Positions 1-6,247 of a stretch of 6,922 nt of DNA are shown piece after piece; position 1 is the stretch's first letter; each line of letters begins with the position of its first letter. Location: NCBI GenBank assembly GCA_965371355.1, contig CBDUYD010000154.1, positions 1-6,922 of the forward strand. Direction: 5' to 3'. The notes under the pieces are model-generated. The model had not been told where the DNA came from. It saw only the letters and a program-made list of their open reading frames with translations, and made no database searches. The position numbers were made by a program, and so were the translations under genes. Source of the stretch: JASJHI01 sp965371355 (GTDB lineage Bacteria > Actinomycetota > Acidimicrobiia > Acidimicrobiales > Ilumatobacteraceae).

Positions 1-972
1 TCGTCGGGTGAATCGTCGGGCACCGAACCGGCATCGAGCGACACTGCGTCCGCCGATGGGGGAGACGGAGCGCGCGTCGCCCTCGTCCTCCCCGGGGAGA
101 TCAACGACCTCTCGTGGAACCAGCAGATGTACGCCGGGGCAACAGCGCTCGAAGACGAAGGGCTGATCTCCGACCTGGCGTTCACCGAACTCGTGCCAGA
201 GGGTGATGCTGAACGGGCGATTCGTGGCTTCGCCGAGGACGGGTACGATCTGATCGTCGCCCACTCGTTCGGCTACGGCGAAACCGCCAAGGCCGTCGCC
301 GCGGACTTCCCGGACATTGCATTCGCCTGGGGCGGGGGTATCGGCGGGCAGGAAGGCAACGTCGCCGACTATGCACAGCCGTTCTACGAGGCCTACTACC
401 TGATGGGCATTCTCGCCGGTGGGTCAACCGAAACCGGAGTGCTCGCCGGAGCGGGTGGATTCGACATTCCGGCGTGCCGATCGTTGATCGAAGCCTTCTA
501 TCTCGGGGCCCAGGAAATCGACCCCGACATCACGGGCGTTACCAGCTTCACCGGTGACTGGATCGACGTCGCGATCGGCAAGGAGGGCGCGGCAGCCGCT
601 GAGGCCGATGGTGCTGACGTGTTCGCGGCTTGTGGCGAGGGTCCCGTGCTCGGGCAGATCGAGCAGGCTCGCGACAGCGGGCTGCTGGCCACGGGCTATG
701 TCGGTGACATGACCGAACTCGCACCCGACACCGTGCTCGCCTCCATGGTCTGGGACACCGCAGAACTGCTGCGGCCGATGCTCGCCGACATCGAGGCAGG
801 CTCGTTCACACCGGCCAAGGAGTATCGCGTCGGCGTCGCCGATGACGGCCTCATCGTCGTGATCAACTCACAGCTCGCCGATCGCATTTCGGACGAAGCG
901 ATGGCCGCATTCGACGCGCGCCTTCAGGAGATCAAGGATGGGTCCTTCGAAGTACCGTTCATCCCGGAGTGA
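1..972 (+). CDS. BMP-family (PnrA-like) ABC transporter substrate-binding protein, 5' truncated
   Basis: This is the extracytoplasmic receptor that would bind the solute and deliver it to the permeases encoded downstream. The reading frame is open from base 1, so the start, signal peptide and lipobox lie outside the window. The first 23 or so visible residues are a Ser/Gly/Glu/Thr-rich linker typical of the segment between a lipidated Cys and the folded domain. The BMP fold starts at about residue 25 (VALVLPGEINDLSWNQQ); the ND-[KL]-S-[FW]-N stretch belongs to the ligand pocket of this family. Further family hallmarks are DLIVAHSFGYGE, the PDIAFAW strand and FYEAYYLMGILAG, followed by a WIDVAIGKEGAAA segment and GADVFAACGEGP. 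The known family (Treponema PnrA, Bacillus and Lactococcus homologues) binds nucleosides, so a nucleoside ligand is inferred and not shown. The TGA stop overlaps the GTG start of the ATPase gene. The family is certain; the ligand is not. Confidence 0.93.
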   Translation, partial: SSGESSGTEPASSDTASADGGDGARVALVLPGEINDLSWNQQMYAGATALEDEGLISDLAFTELVPEGDAERAIRGFAEDGYDLIVAHSFGYGETAKAVAADFPDIAFAWGGGIGGQEGNVADYAQPFYEAYYLMGILAGGSTETGVLAGAGGFDIPACRSLIEAFYLGAQEIDPDITGVTSFTGDWIDVAIGKEGAAAAEADGADVFAACGEGPVLGQIEQARDSGLLATGYVGDMTELAPDTVLASMVWDTAELLRPMLADIEAGSFTPAKEYRVGVADDGLIVVINSQLADRISDEAMAAFDARLQEIKDGSFEVPFIPE

Positions 973-2477
973 CTGAGCGCCGGCCCGAACCGGATCCTGC
1001 CGCCCGCCATCAGCGCCCCGACAAGACCTTGGCAATCGAGGTCGTGGGTGTCTCGCGTCACTTCGGAGATGTCCGCGCTCTCGATGATGTGAGCCTGGAC
1101 ATTCGGCGTGGGGAGGTTCTCGCCGTGCTCGGCGAGAACGGCGCCGGTAAGACAACCCTGATGCGCATCCTCGGCGGTCTCGACCGGCCCTCGTCGGGAG
1201 AGGTGCTGCGCAACGGGCGGCCCTACGTCGCGAAGTCACCCAGGGAGGCGGTCGCGAGCGGCATCGCGCTGGTGCATCAGCACTTCGCGCTGGTTCCGAC
1301 GATGACGGCGCCCGAGAATCTCTTGCTGTTCAGGTCTGACAAGGATCGCCGCTGCAGTCGTGAACAGGCCGGCCGAGAGTTGAAAGAGCTGGCGACGAAT
1401 ATCGGTTTTGACGTCGATCTCGATCGGCCGGTCGGTGAGCTCTCCGTCGGTGAACAGCAGCGGCTCGAACTCCTGCGGGCGTTGGACTCCGATCCCGATG
1501 TACTGCTGCTCGACGAGCCGACCGCGGTTCTGACCGACGAAGAGGCGACCGCGATGCTCGACGTGGTACGTCGCCTGGCACACGATCAGGACCGCGCGGT
1601 CGTGTTGATCACCCATCGCTTGCGCGAGGTGATCGCCGCAGCAGATCGGGTCGTCGTCCTGCGTACGGGGGCCGTCGTCAGCGCCGAGTCAGCCGTCGGT
1701 GACCGGACTCCGGAGTCCCTGGCGGCCGAAATGGTCGGTGCCGAAGTGCCCGCGATCAGTCGGCGCGAACGCGTCGTCGGTGAGACGCTCCTCCAGATGG
1801 AAGGAGTGTCGGCCGGAAAGCTCAGAGACGCACACCTCGAAGTGCGTAAGTACGAGATCCTCGGTGTTGCCGGCGTCGACGGCAACGGCCAGGTCGAACT
1901 CGAGTTGGCGATCGCGGGCCTGCTCCGGCCCGATGACGGCTCGATCCGCTTCGACGAGACGGATCTGATCAACCTCCATCCGCGTTCGCGAATCGAAGCC
2001 GGGTTCGCCTATCTACCCTCAGACCGCTACGCACGTGCGCTGGTCGGTTCGATGCGCTGCGACGAGAACATGCTGCTCGGTCGCACGCCGTGGCGGCTGC
2101 GCACGGCCGTGTCGGACGCATCTGACCGAATGCGACGCTGGGCGGTGAAGGGCGAACCTCATCACAGCGCGGGTTCTCTGTCCGGAGGGAATGCCCAGAA
2201 GCTGGTTGCCGCGCGCGAGTTCTCCGATGGAACGAGATTGGTCCTCGCGTGTCAGCCGACACGCGGCCTCGACCCCGGCGCAGCTCAGCAGTTGCGCCAG
2301 GAACTCATCAACTTCGCCGCTGAAGGCGGATCGGTGATCTGGATCTCCGCCGATCTCGACGAACTGCTGACCACCGTCGATCGGCTGGTCGTCGCGTTCG
2401 ACGGCGAACTCATCGGGCCCTTCGAGCGTCCGTTCGACCGCACCGAGATCGGTCTCACGATGGCGGGCGCTCGATGA
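969..2477 (+). CDS. Tandem-domain ATP-binding protein of the BMP/nucleoside-type ABC importer
   Basis: This cytoplasmic ATPase powers the importer and carries two nucleotide-binding domains in one 502-residue chain, the usual size for ribose/nucleoside-type ATPases. Domain 1 is canonical: Walker A GENGAGKT at 55-62, Q-loop glutamine 104, signature LSVGEQQR at 158-165, Walker B VLLLDEP at 178-184 and H-loop His216. Domain 2 (from about 275) has an intact signature, LSGGNAQK at 404-411. Its Walker A is replaced by GVDGNGQ (302-308), its Walker B region reads LVLACQPTRGLD, and no H-loop histidine is visible. A degenerate second site is normal in this family, so the protein should have one consensus and one degenerate composite site. 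The start is a GTG within GTGA, overlapping the receptor stop, with no strong Shine-Dalgarno, which points to coupled re-initiation. The N-terminal 20 residues before the first strand are polar and not conserved-looking; a start at a later codon is possible but would lose the overlap. Confidence 0.95.
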   Translation: MTERRPEPDPAARHQRPDKTLAIEVVGVSRHFGDVRALDDVSLDIRRGEVLAVLGENGAGKTTLMRILGGLDRPSSGEVLRNGRPYVAKSPREAVASGIALVHQHFALVPTMTAPENLLLFRSDKDRRCSREQAGRELKELATNIGFDVDLDRPVGELSVGEQQRLELLRALDSDPDVLLLDEPTAVLTDEEATAMLDVVRRLAHDQDRAVVLITHRLREVIAAADRVVVLRTGAVVSAESAVGDRTPESLAAEMVGAEVPAISRRERVVGETLLQMEGVSAGKLRDAHLEVRKYEILGVAGVDGNGQVELELAIAGLLRPDDGSIRFDETDLINLHPRSRIEAGFAYLPSDRYARALVGSMRCDENMLLGRTPWRLRTAVSDASDRMRRWAVKGEPHHSAGSLSGGNAQKLVAAREFSDGTRLVLACQPTRGLDPGAAQQLRQELINFAAEGGSVIWISADLDELLTTVDRLVVAFDGELIGPFERPFDRTEIGLTMAGAR

Positions 2478-3556
2478 CGGCTGCTGTTGCGCAGGACCCT
2501 GAGCAGGCATCGGCGCCCCGCCGGTTTGGTGGCTCGCTGCACCTGGTCGTTCCCTACGCGTTGTCGATCCTCGTGGCACTGGTCATCGGTGCCGGGCTCA
2601 TCGCGTGGGCAGGCGAGAACCCGCTCAACGTCTACAAGATTGTCGTGACCGAATCGGTGTTCGAACGAACAGGATGGCGCGACACCCTGAACCGGGCGAC
2701 GCCGCTGATCTTGATCGGCCTCGGTCTCGCCGTGGGGTTTCGGGCATCGGTGTGGAACATCGGCGCCGAGGGGCAACTGATCGCTGGAGCGGTGATGGCA
2801 GTCGCCGTGCTGGGCATCGTGTCGCCACCGTCGTTCATCGCCATCGCAATGGGGCTCGTGTTGGGTGCGATCGGGGGTGCCGCTTGGGCTGCAATCGCGG
2901 CGCTGCTGATCGCGCGCTACGAGGTCAACGACGTGATTGCGACTCTGCTGCTCACTTTCGCGGCGATTCCGCTGCTCAACTGGCTGGTGCGCGAACCTCT
3001 GCAGGATCCTGCCAGCTTTCTGCCTCAATCGCGCACGATCGGTAGCGCGGAACTGCCCGATATCCCGTGGATCGACACTCACATCGGCGTCATCTTCGCA
3101 TTGGTCGCCGTGATCGCCATGACGTGGCTGATGCGCCACACGCGATTCGGATTCATCGTGCGCGCTCACGGCACCAATCGGACCGCGGTGTACGCCAACG
3201 AGTCTCGCCGCTCCTCGGTTACGACGGGCATCCTCCTGCTCAGTGGTGCATTCGCCGGTATCGCCGGCTACGTCGTGCTGGCAGGTGAACAGATCCGGGT
3301 CGGCGGTGGAACGGCGACCGGATTGGGGTTCACCGCCATCATCGTGGCCATCCTCGGTCGGAACACACCGATCGGGGTGTTGATTGCCGCCATCGGATTG
3401 TCGGCACTGTTGGTCGGGGCCGAAGCAGCACAGCGAGAGACGGGACTACCGGTCACGTTGATGCAGTCGGTGCAGGCGCTGATCGTCATCTGTGTGATCA
3501 CCGGCGACGCAATCGGGCAACGTCGGCAACGAGCGGCGGCGAGGCGAACGTCGTGA
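2474..3556 (+). CDS. ABC transporter permease 1 of the BMP operon (BPD_transp_2 family, YufP/NupB-like)
   Basis: This is the first of two unlike inner-membrane subunits that form the translocation channel. The 360 residues begin with a short cytoplasmic Arg-containing segment and a first membrane span at about 22-46. Several more hydrophobic spans follow (about 76-90, 102-115, 119-145, 151-172, 203-220, 247-270, 283-314, 328-344), and the protein ends in a basic tail rich in Arg and Gln. Family motifs are VWNIGAEGQLIAG at 93-105, EVNDVIATLLL at 150-160, RFGFIVRAHGTNRTA at 224-238 and GLGFTAIIVAILG at 282-294. The NIGAEGQ box is diagnostic for permeases paired with BMP receptors. Its ATG overlaps the ATPase stop as ATGA, so it is translationally coupled. 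The name comparison to YufP/NupB is by family and position; the substrate was not determined from this sequence. Span limits were judged by eye. Confidence 0.93.
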   Translation: MTAAVAQDPEQASAPRRFGGSLHLVVPYALSILVALVIGAGLIAWAGENPLNVYKIVVTESVFERTGWRDTLNRATPLILIGLGLAVGFRASVWNIGAEGQLIAGAVMAVAVLGIVSPPSFIAIAMGLVLGAIGGAAWAAIAALLIARYEVNDVIATLLLTFAAIPLLNWLVREPLQDPASFLPQSRTIGSAELPDIPWIDTHIGVIFALVAVIAMTWLMRHTRFGFIVRAHGTNRTAVYANESRRSSVTTGILLLSGAFAGIAGYVVLAGEQIRVGGGTATGLGFTAIIVAILGRNTPIGVLIAAIGLSALLVGAEAAQRETGLPVTLMQSVQALIVICVITGDAIGQRRQRAAARRTS

Positions 3557-4509
3557 TCGTTGCCCAAGCCGAACTGGTCACCGTCGCCTTCTGGACGGCC
3601 GTGCTCGCCTCGGGGGTCCGCTTGTCGATCAGTGTCGGCACCGCGGCGATCGGCGAGATGATCACAGAACGTTCCGGAGTGCTGAACCTCGGGCTCGAAG
3701 GCGTGATGATCATCGGCGCCTTCGCCTCGTTCGCCGCAGCTTTCGGCAGTGGATCTGTATGGGTGGGGCTGGTCGCGGGGATGCTCGCCGGTGCGGTCGT
3801 CGGGCTCGTCTTCGCGATGCTCGTCGTGATCATCCAAGTCGACCAGGTCGTAGCGGGCCTTGCTGTCACACTGTTCGGCCTGACGTTCACCTCGTTTCTC
3901 AATACCGAGATCTACGGGGACTCGGCGATCCCCCCGAGGGTCCCGACACCCTCGACGCTCGACATCCCGCTCCTCGAGGATCTGCCGGTCGTAGGAGAAG
4001 CGCTGTTCCAGCAGAACCGCGTCGTCTATGTAGTGGCGGGAGTCATCCTCCTCGTGGCGCTCTACCTGAGAAGCTCGTACGCGACAATCGTTCTCGATGC
4101 TGCCGGTGAAGCCCCGGAGGCCGCTGACGCTGCCGGTCACAGCGTGTCATTGATCCGCATCGTCGCAACAACCATCGGTGCCGCGTTGGCGGGTCTCGGC
4201 GGATCGGTGCTGGTGGTCGGACAACTCGGGTTCTTCAATTCGAATGTCACCGCCGGCCGAGGCTGGGTTGCCCTCGCGCTGGTGATCTTCGGACGGTGGA
4301 AGCCGGGCCTGATCGTCCTCGGTGCGATCCTGTTCGGGACCCTCGATGCCCTGCAGTTCCGCTTCCAGGCCCTCGATTCGCTGATTCCGTTCGAGTTCTT
4401 CATCGCCTTGCCGTTCGTCGTGACACTGATCGCGCTCAGCGTCGGTAGCCGCGGCGTCCACTCCCCGTCGGCGCTGGGTAAGCCATTCCGCCGAGCTACC
4501 GACACCTGA
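3553..4509 (+). CDS. ABC transporter permease 2 of the BMP operon (BPD_transp_2 family, YufQ/NupC-like)
   Basis: This is the second channel subunit, 318 residues, shorter than permease 1 as is usual for the pair. Diagnostic motifs are ERSGVLNLGLEGVMIIGA at 39-56, GEAPEAADAAGHSV at 185-198 and AGRGWVALALVIFGRWKP at 234-251, which match the consensus for the second BMP-linked permease. Hydrophobic spans lie at about 10-30, 48-65, 69-95, 98-117, 157-172, 200-224, 237-247, 252-266 and 279-297. The start is a GTG in a GTGA overlap with permease 1. It has a GAGG at 3541-3544 with an 8-base spacer, a better ribosome site than its neighbours have. One small departure is that the segment before GEAPEAA reads VLDAAGE, where relatives usually have a basic residue (LRAVGE-like). 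This is the last gene of the operon; no convincing intrinsic terminator follows its TGA. Confidence 0.93.
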   Translation: MIVAQAELVTVAFWTAVLASGVRLSISVGTAAIGEMITERSGVLNLGLEGVMIIGAFASFAAAFGSGSVWVGLVAGMLAGAVVGLVFAMLVVIIQVDQVVAGLAVTLFGLTFTSFLNTEIYGDSAIPPRVPTPSTLDIPLLEDLPVVGEALFQQNRVVYVVAGVILLVALYLRSSYATIVLDAAGEAPEAADAAGHSVSLIRIVATTIGAALAGLGGSVLVVGQLGFFNSNVTAGRGWVALALVIFGRWKPGLIVLGAILFGTLDALQFRFQALDSLIPFEFFIALPFVVTLIALSVGSRGVHSPSALGKPFRRATDT

Positions 4510-4566
4510 CAGCGCCAGGTCGGCCTCGCGAGAACGGCTGCCGGTATCGACACTCGGTCGAATCGC

Positions 4567-4865
4567 GTGATGCTGAGGTGGCGTTCTCGATCGGTCGGTT
4601 GCTCAGCCCGGGATCCGCGACGAGGGATAGCTGGTCCGGCGTGCCGAGAGGCGATCGTGAATGCCGTCACTCCTCGGACGCGGTGCCGATCTATCCGGGG
4701 CGTTGTGAGCACACGACCAACGAGTTCCGAGTTGCCGGCGTCGACAGCAACGGCACAGGTCCGTTCAGCCAACCGAGCCAGGCCACACCGCCGTCACGAG
4801 CGGCTACGACACAGCCTCCGCCAACCACGGTGCGGATCTCACCGACGCTCCCCGCCACAGGGTCA
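4567..4865 (+). pseudogene. Decayed remnant of a fibronectin type III / LPxTG surface-protein gene
   Basis: No intact gene is present here. In the frame starting at 4722 the translation gives EFRVAGVDSNGTGPFS and then QPSQATPP, which is the F-G strand end of a fibronectin type III domain (Tyr/Phe-x-Val-x-Ala-Val-Asn-x-x-Gly-x-Gly-x-x-Ser). The same frame continues through a Thr/Pro-rich linker to LPATG at 4848-4862, the pentapeptide used by sortases. No hydrophobic anchor follows; the frame runs into the tRNA fragment. Upstream, another frame at 4567-4581 reads VMLRW, which resembles the B strand of such a domain. Its Trp codon lies 146 bases before the Phe of EFRV, about the usual B-to-F distance of 46-50 residues, which suggests at least one frameshift between them. 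The C-terminal piece is well supported; the upstream part and the LPATG reading are inferences. The rest of the 4510-4721 stretch holds nothing else I recognise. Confidence 0.55.
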
Positions 4866-4889
4866 CACACGCCCCGATACACCCGAATT

Positions 4890-4936
4890 CCCGCTTTGCA
4901 AGCAGGGGGTCATGGGTTCGATTCCCGTCGTCTCCA
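4890..4936 (+). tRNA. 3' part of tRNA-Ala(TGC), no 5' half; candidate attachment-site (att) scar
   Basis: The segment reads as tRNA positions 27-73. The anticodon stem is 4890-4894 with 4902-4906 (four pairs, one C-A mismatch) around loop TTTGCAA, with anticodon TGC at 4897-4899. The variable loop is GGGTC at 4907-4911. The T arm is 4912-4928 with loop TTCGATT and five pairs, one of them U-G. The 3' acceptor strand is CGTCTCC at 4929-4935 and the discriminator is A at 4936; CCA is not encoded. Position 70 is T, as expected if the lost 5' strand carried the G3 of the G3-U70 alanine identity pair. The 26 bases upstream contain no D arm or complementary acceptor strand, so this cannot fold as a full tRNA. 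Tyrosine recombinases of integrative elements commonly cross over in or near an anticodon loop and leave exactly such a 3' piece at one end of the element. The tRNA identity is clear; the att role is inferred. Confidence 0.8.
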
Positions 4937-4951
4937 CTCGCCGAGCAGGCC

Positions 4952-4980
4952 CGAGATGCGCGACCCGCGCCGCTCTCTCG
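4952..4980. terminator. GC-rich hairpin between the tRNA fragment and the toxin gene, possible terminator
   Basis: An inner stem GCGCG (4958-4962) / CGCGC (4966-4970) closes a three-base loop. It sits inside an outer stem CGAGA (4952-4956) / TCTCG (4976-4980), separated by an asymmetric internal loop. It starts 12 bases beyond the stop of the minus-strand toxin gene and could end that transcript, or the opposing one. There is no T-tract on either strand, so it is not a classical intrinsic terminator, and short GC inverted repeats arise easily in DNA this rich in GC. Confidence 0.22.
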
Positions 4981-4992
4981 TCCGGCCGGTGA

Positions 4993-5391
4993 TCAGCCGA
5001 GGTCGATCTCGCGTAGACCCTCGGCGGTGACCGACGGCATCGACGGGCCGTCCGGTGAGTTGGCGATGACTGACTCGATCGCCACCCCGTGCCGCGTGAG
5101 GACCGCCTTGCTGGCAGCCGTGCTCTGACTGCCACCGCCGGTCAGCACGAAGCCGCGTACTCGATGTGTCACCCACGCCCGCTTCTCAACCGGGCGATAC
5201 CGAATCCGTCGGTCGCGAGTGATGACGACCGGCCGGCGATCGCCGATGATCGGGAGCCACACGTCGTCGGGCGTCTGGCGCGGCACCTCTGGCAGATCGG
5301 GATGCCCTGGGAACACGACATTGTCATGCTGGGCCACCATCGCCTTCCCCAGCGCCAGGTCGTTCTCGTCGACGAAGAACCTGGCCGCCAT
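4993..5391 (-). CDS. PIN-like toxin, VapC45-like (second gene of a toxin-antitoxin pair)
   Basis: This 132-residue protein is predicted to be a small RNase toxin, held inactive by the protein encoded just upstream. It begins RFFVDENDLALGKAM, with Asp8-Glu9 at the end of the first strand as in PIN-like nucleases. It continues with TPDDVWLPIIG (acidic pair 42-43) and VVITRDRRIRYRPVEK (Asp60), a spacing of acidic residues that fits a metal-dependent active site. The later VTHRVRGFVLTGGG segment is also typical of the group. Size and partner match the Mycobacterium tuberculosis pair Rv2018/Rv2019 (VapB45/VapC45, about 239 and 138 residues, from memory). The ATG is six bases after the antitoxin stop and lacks a strong ribosome site, which suggests translation coupled to the antitoxin. 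The reading frame looks intact. RNase activity and its target are not shown by sequence; the family call is good. Confidence 0.8.
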   Translation of the reverse strand: MAARFFVDENDLALGKAMVAQHDNVVFPGHPDLPEVPRQTPDDVWLPIIGDRRPVVITRDRRIRYRPVEKRAWVTHRVRGFVLTGGGSQSTAASKAVLTRHGVAIESVIANSPDGPSMPSVTAEGLREIDLG

Positions 5392-5397
5392 GGCGGG

Positions 5398-6090
5398 CTA
5401 CGCCACCAGTGAGCGGAACTGCTCCTCGTAGGCCACAGCAGCGCGGACATTCTCGAGTTCGAGGTCATACCCGTCGGCGATCTGCTCGAGCGACTCCCCC
5501 GCGTCGTGCAACTCCCATAGCCGGTCGGTCGCCACACCCTGCACCGACGGTCGGCCGAATCGAACGAGTGGGTCGATGAGCACGGGCGAGGCTGGGCCGG
5601 CAGGGCGCAACCTCAGCGCGTCGCCGGAAGCCCCGCGATCAAACTCCACCTTCTTGAAGAATCGGTTGGTCTCCGGGGTCATCAGGATCTCCTGCCCGGA
5701 GCGGATCACGATCGCGATCGCCTGCGGCAGGTCGGTCTTCTCCTGGAGTTCGAGGACGAGTTCCTTGTCATACACGTACGGCTTCGCGGTAGCGAGGGGG
5801 TACGGCGTTGCGAGTTCACGTCGGAGCTCGTCGATCACGGGCCGCAGTCGCTGGAGTGGTACTCCCTTGCGGCGGTACTCGCGCAGGTACCCGAGTTCCA
5901 CGAACTCCCCCCACGTCACGATTTCATCGCCCGTCTGATCCGGTCGAATTACCGGGGCGTAGCGCACTCCGCCTCGCTCATATCCGCCGAGCCACGCGCG
6001 CGCCCGATCAGACCGCAGACCCAGCAGGCCGGCGGCCTCGGCGACCCCATACACGGGACGCTCGAGAATCGACAGCTTCGACGCGTTCAC
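5398..6090 (-). CDS. VapB45-like antitoxin: N-terminal helix-turn-helix and C-terminal DUF433-like domain
   Basis: The protein has 230 residues, far larger than usual VapB antitoxins but the expected size for VapB45-type partners. Residues about 10-40 (RPVYGVAEAAGLLGLRSDRARAWL) form a MerR-like helix-turn-helix that should bind the operator. The stretch 59-90 (WGEFVELGYLREYRRKGVPL) is the conserved continuation. The middle, about 100-165, follows the VYDKELVLEL and ILMTPETNRFF segments. The C-terminus, about 170-225, is DUF433-like: DPLVRFGRPSVQGVATDRLW, then HDAGESLEQIADGYDLELENV and AVAYEE. The likely role is to bind and neutralise the PIN-like toxin encoded six bases downstream and to repress the shared operon. 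The start is GTG at 6090, with GAGGA (6102-6106 on the complement) 11 bases ahead, a rather long spacer. Two ATG codons at 6101 and 6098 are out of frame and end at a TGA overlapping this GTG. The start choice is supported by homology-like N-terminal sequence beginning soon after it. Confidence 0.82.
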   Translation of the reverse strand: MNASKLSILERPVYGVAEAAGLLGLRSDRARAWLGGYERGGVRYAPVIRPDQTGDEIVTWGEFVELGYLREYRRKGVPLQRLRPVIDELRRELATPYPLATAKPYVYDKELVLELQEKTDLPQAIAIVIRSGQEILMTPETNRFFKKVEFDRGASGDALRLRPAGPASPVLIDPLVRFGRPSVQGVATDRLWELHDAGESLEQIADGYDLELENVRAAVAYEEQFRSLVA

Positions 6091-6177
6091 GACGACATCA
6101 TTCCTCAGGGCTGCACCGAGCGGGCGCTCATTCAGCGACCCCGGGGAACGCCCACAGGCGGTCGCCGGGCGGGGACG

Positions 6178-6199
6178 TGAATCCTTGATTTATGAATCC
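6178..6199. repeat. Two direct copies of TGAATCC, 15 bases apart, candidate operator
   Basis: TGAATCC occurs at 6178-6184 and 6193-6199, separated by TTGATTTA. The pair sits in a local AT-rich patch about 90-110 bases upstream of the antitoxin start. Repeated short boxes of this kind are typical binding sites for helix-turn-helix antitoxins that repress their own operon. The repeats are seen directly; the operator role is an inference. Confidence 0.4.
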
Positions 6200-6208
6200 C
6201 GGGAGCGG

Positions 6209-6247
6209 CGGGCTGTGTCAGCCCGTCCGGCAACGGTCAGCCCGTCC
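6209..6247. repeat. Inverted repeat CGGGCT/AGCCCG and a 12-base direct repeat GTCAGCCCGTCC
   Basis: CGGGCT (6209-6214) and AGCCCG (6220-6225) form a perfect six-base inverted repeat with a five-base gap. The right arm is part of GTCAGCCCGTCC, which occurs at 6217-6228 and again at 6236-6247, an offset of 19 bases. A 12-base exact copy this close is unlikely by chance even in GC-rich DNA. Possible roles are a second operator for the toxin-antitoxin operon or a small local duplication. Confidence 0.45.

Noticed and set aside
61..67. GGAGACG, perfectly complementary to the tRNA 3' acceptor strand, as a distant 5' half
   Set aside because: It lies inside the receptor coding sequence, has no D arm after it, and would not give the G3-U70 pair of tRNA-Ala. 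A seven-base match is expected by chance.
4547..4561. Hairpin TCGAC-ACTCG-GTCGA as terminator of the ABC operon
   Set aside because: Only five pairs and no T-tract; not distinguishable from background in this composition.
4529..4589. Perfect 8-base inverted repeat CGAGAACG / CGTTCTCG
   Set aside because: The arms are 45 bases apart, flanked by mismatches, and no element boundaries or duplications accompany them, so chance is adequate.
4864..4936. A complete tRNA gene
   Set aside because: The 26 bases before the anticodon stem contain no D arm and no strand complementary to the 3' acceptor CGTCTCC, so a full cloverleaf cannot form.
4578..5030. A 150-residue open frame taken as an intact gene
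   Set aside because: It crosses the tRNA fragment and the 3' end of the toxin gene, has no ribosome site, and only the 4722-4865 part resembles a protein family. It is better read as a remnant.
4863..5176. Minus-strand open frames over the tRNA fragment with peptides such as TGIEPMTPCLQSG and WRRRESNP
   Set aside because: These are well-known false proteins produced by translating the antisense strand of tRNA genes. They overlap the toxin gene and support the tRNA reading rather than a protein.
6189..6221. Minus-strand promoter CTGACA plus CATAAA
   Set aside because: The spacer would be 21 bases, too long for a standard sigma-70-type promoter, and the -10 match is weak.
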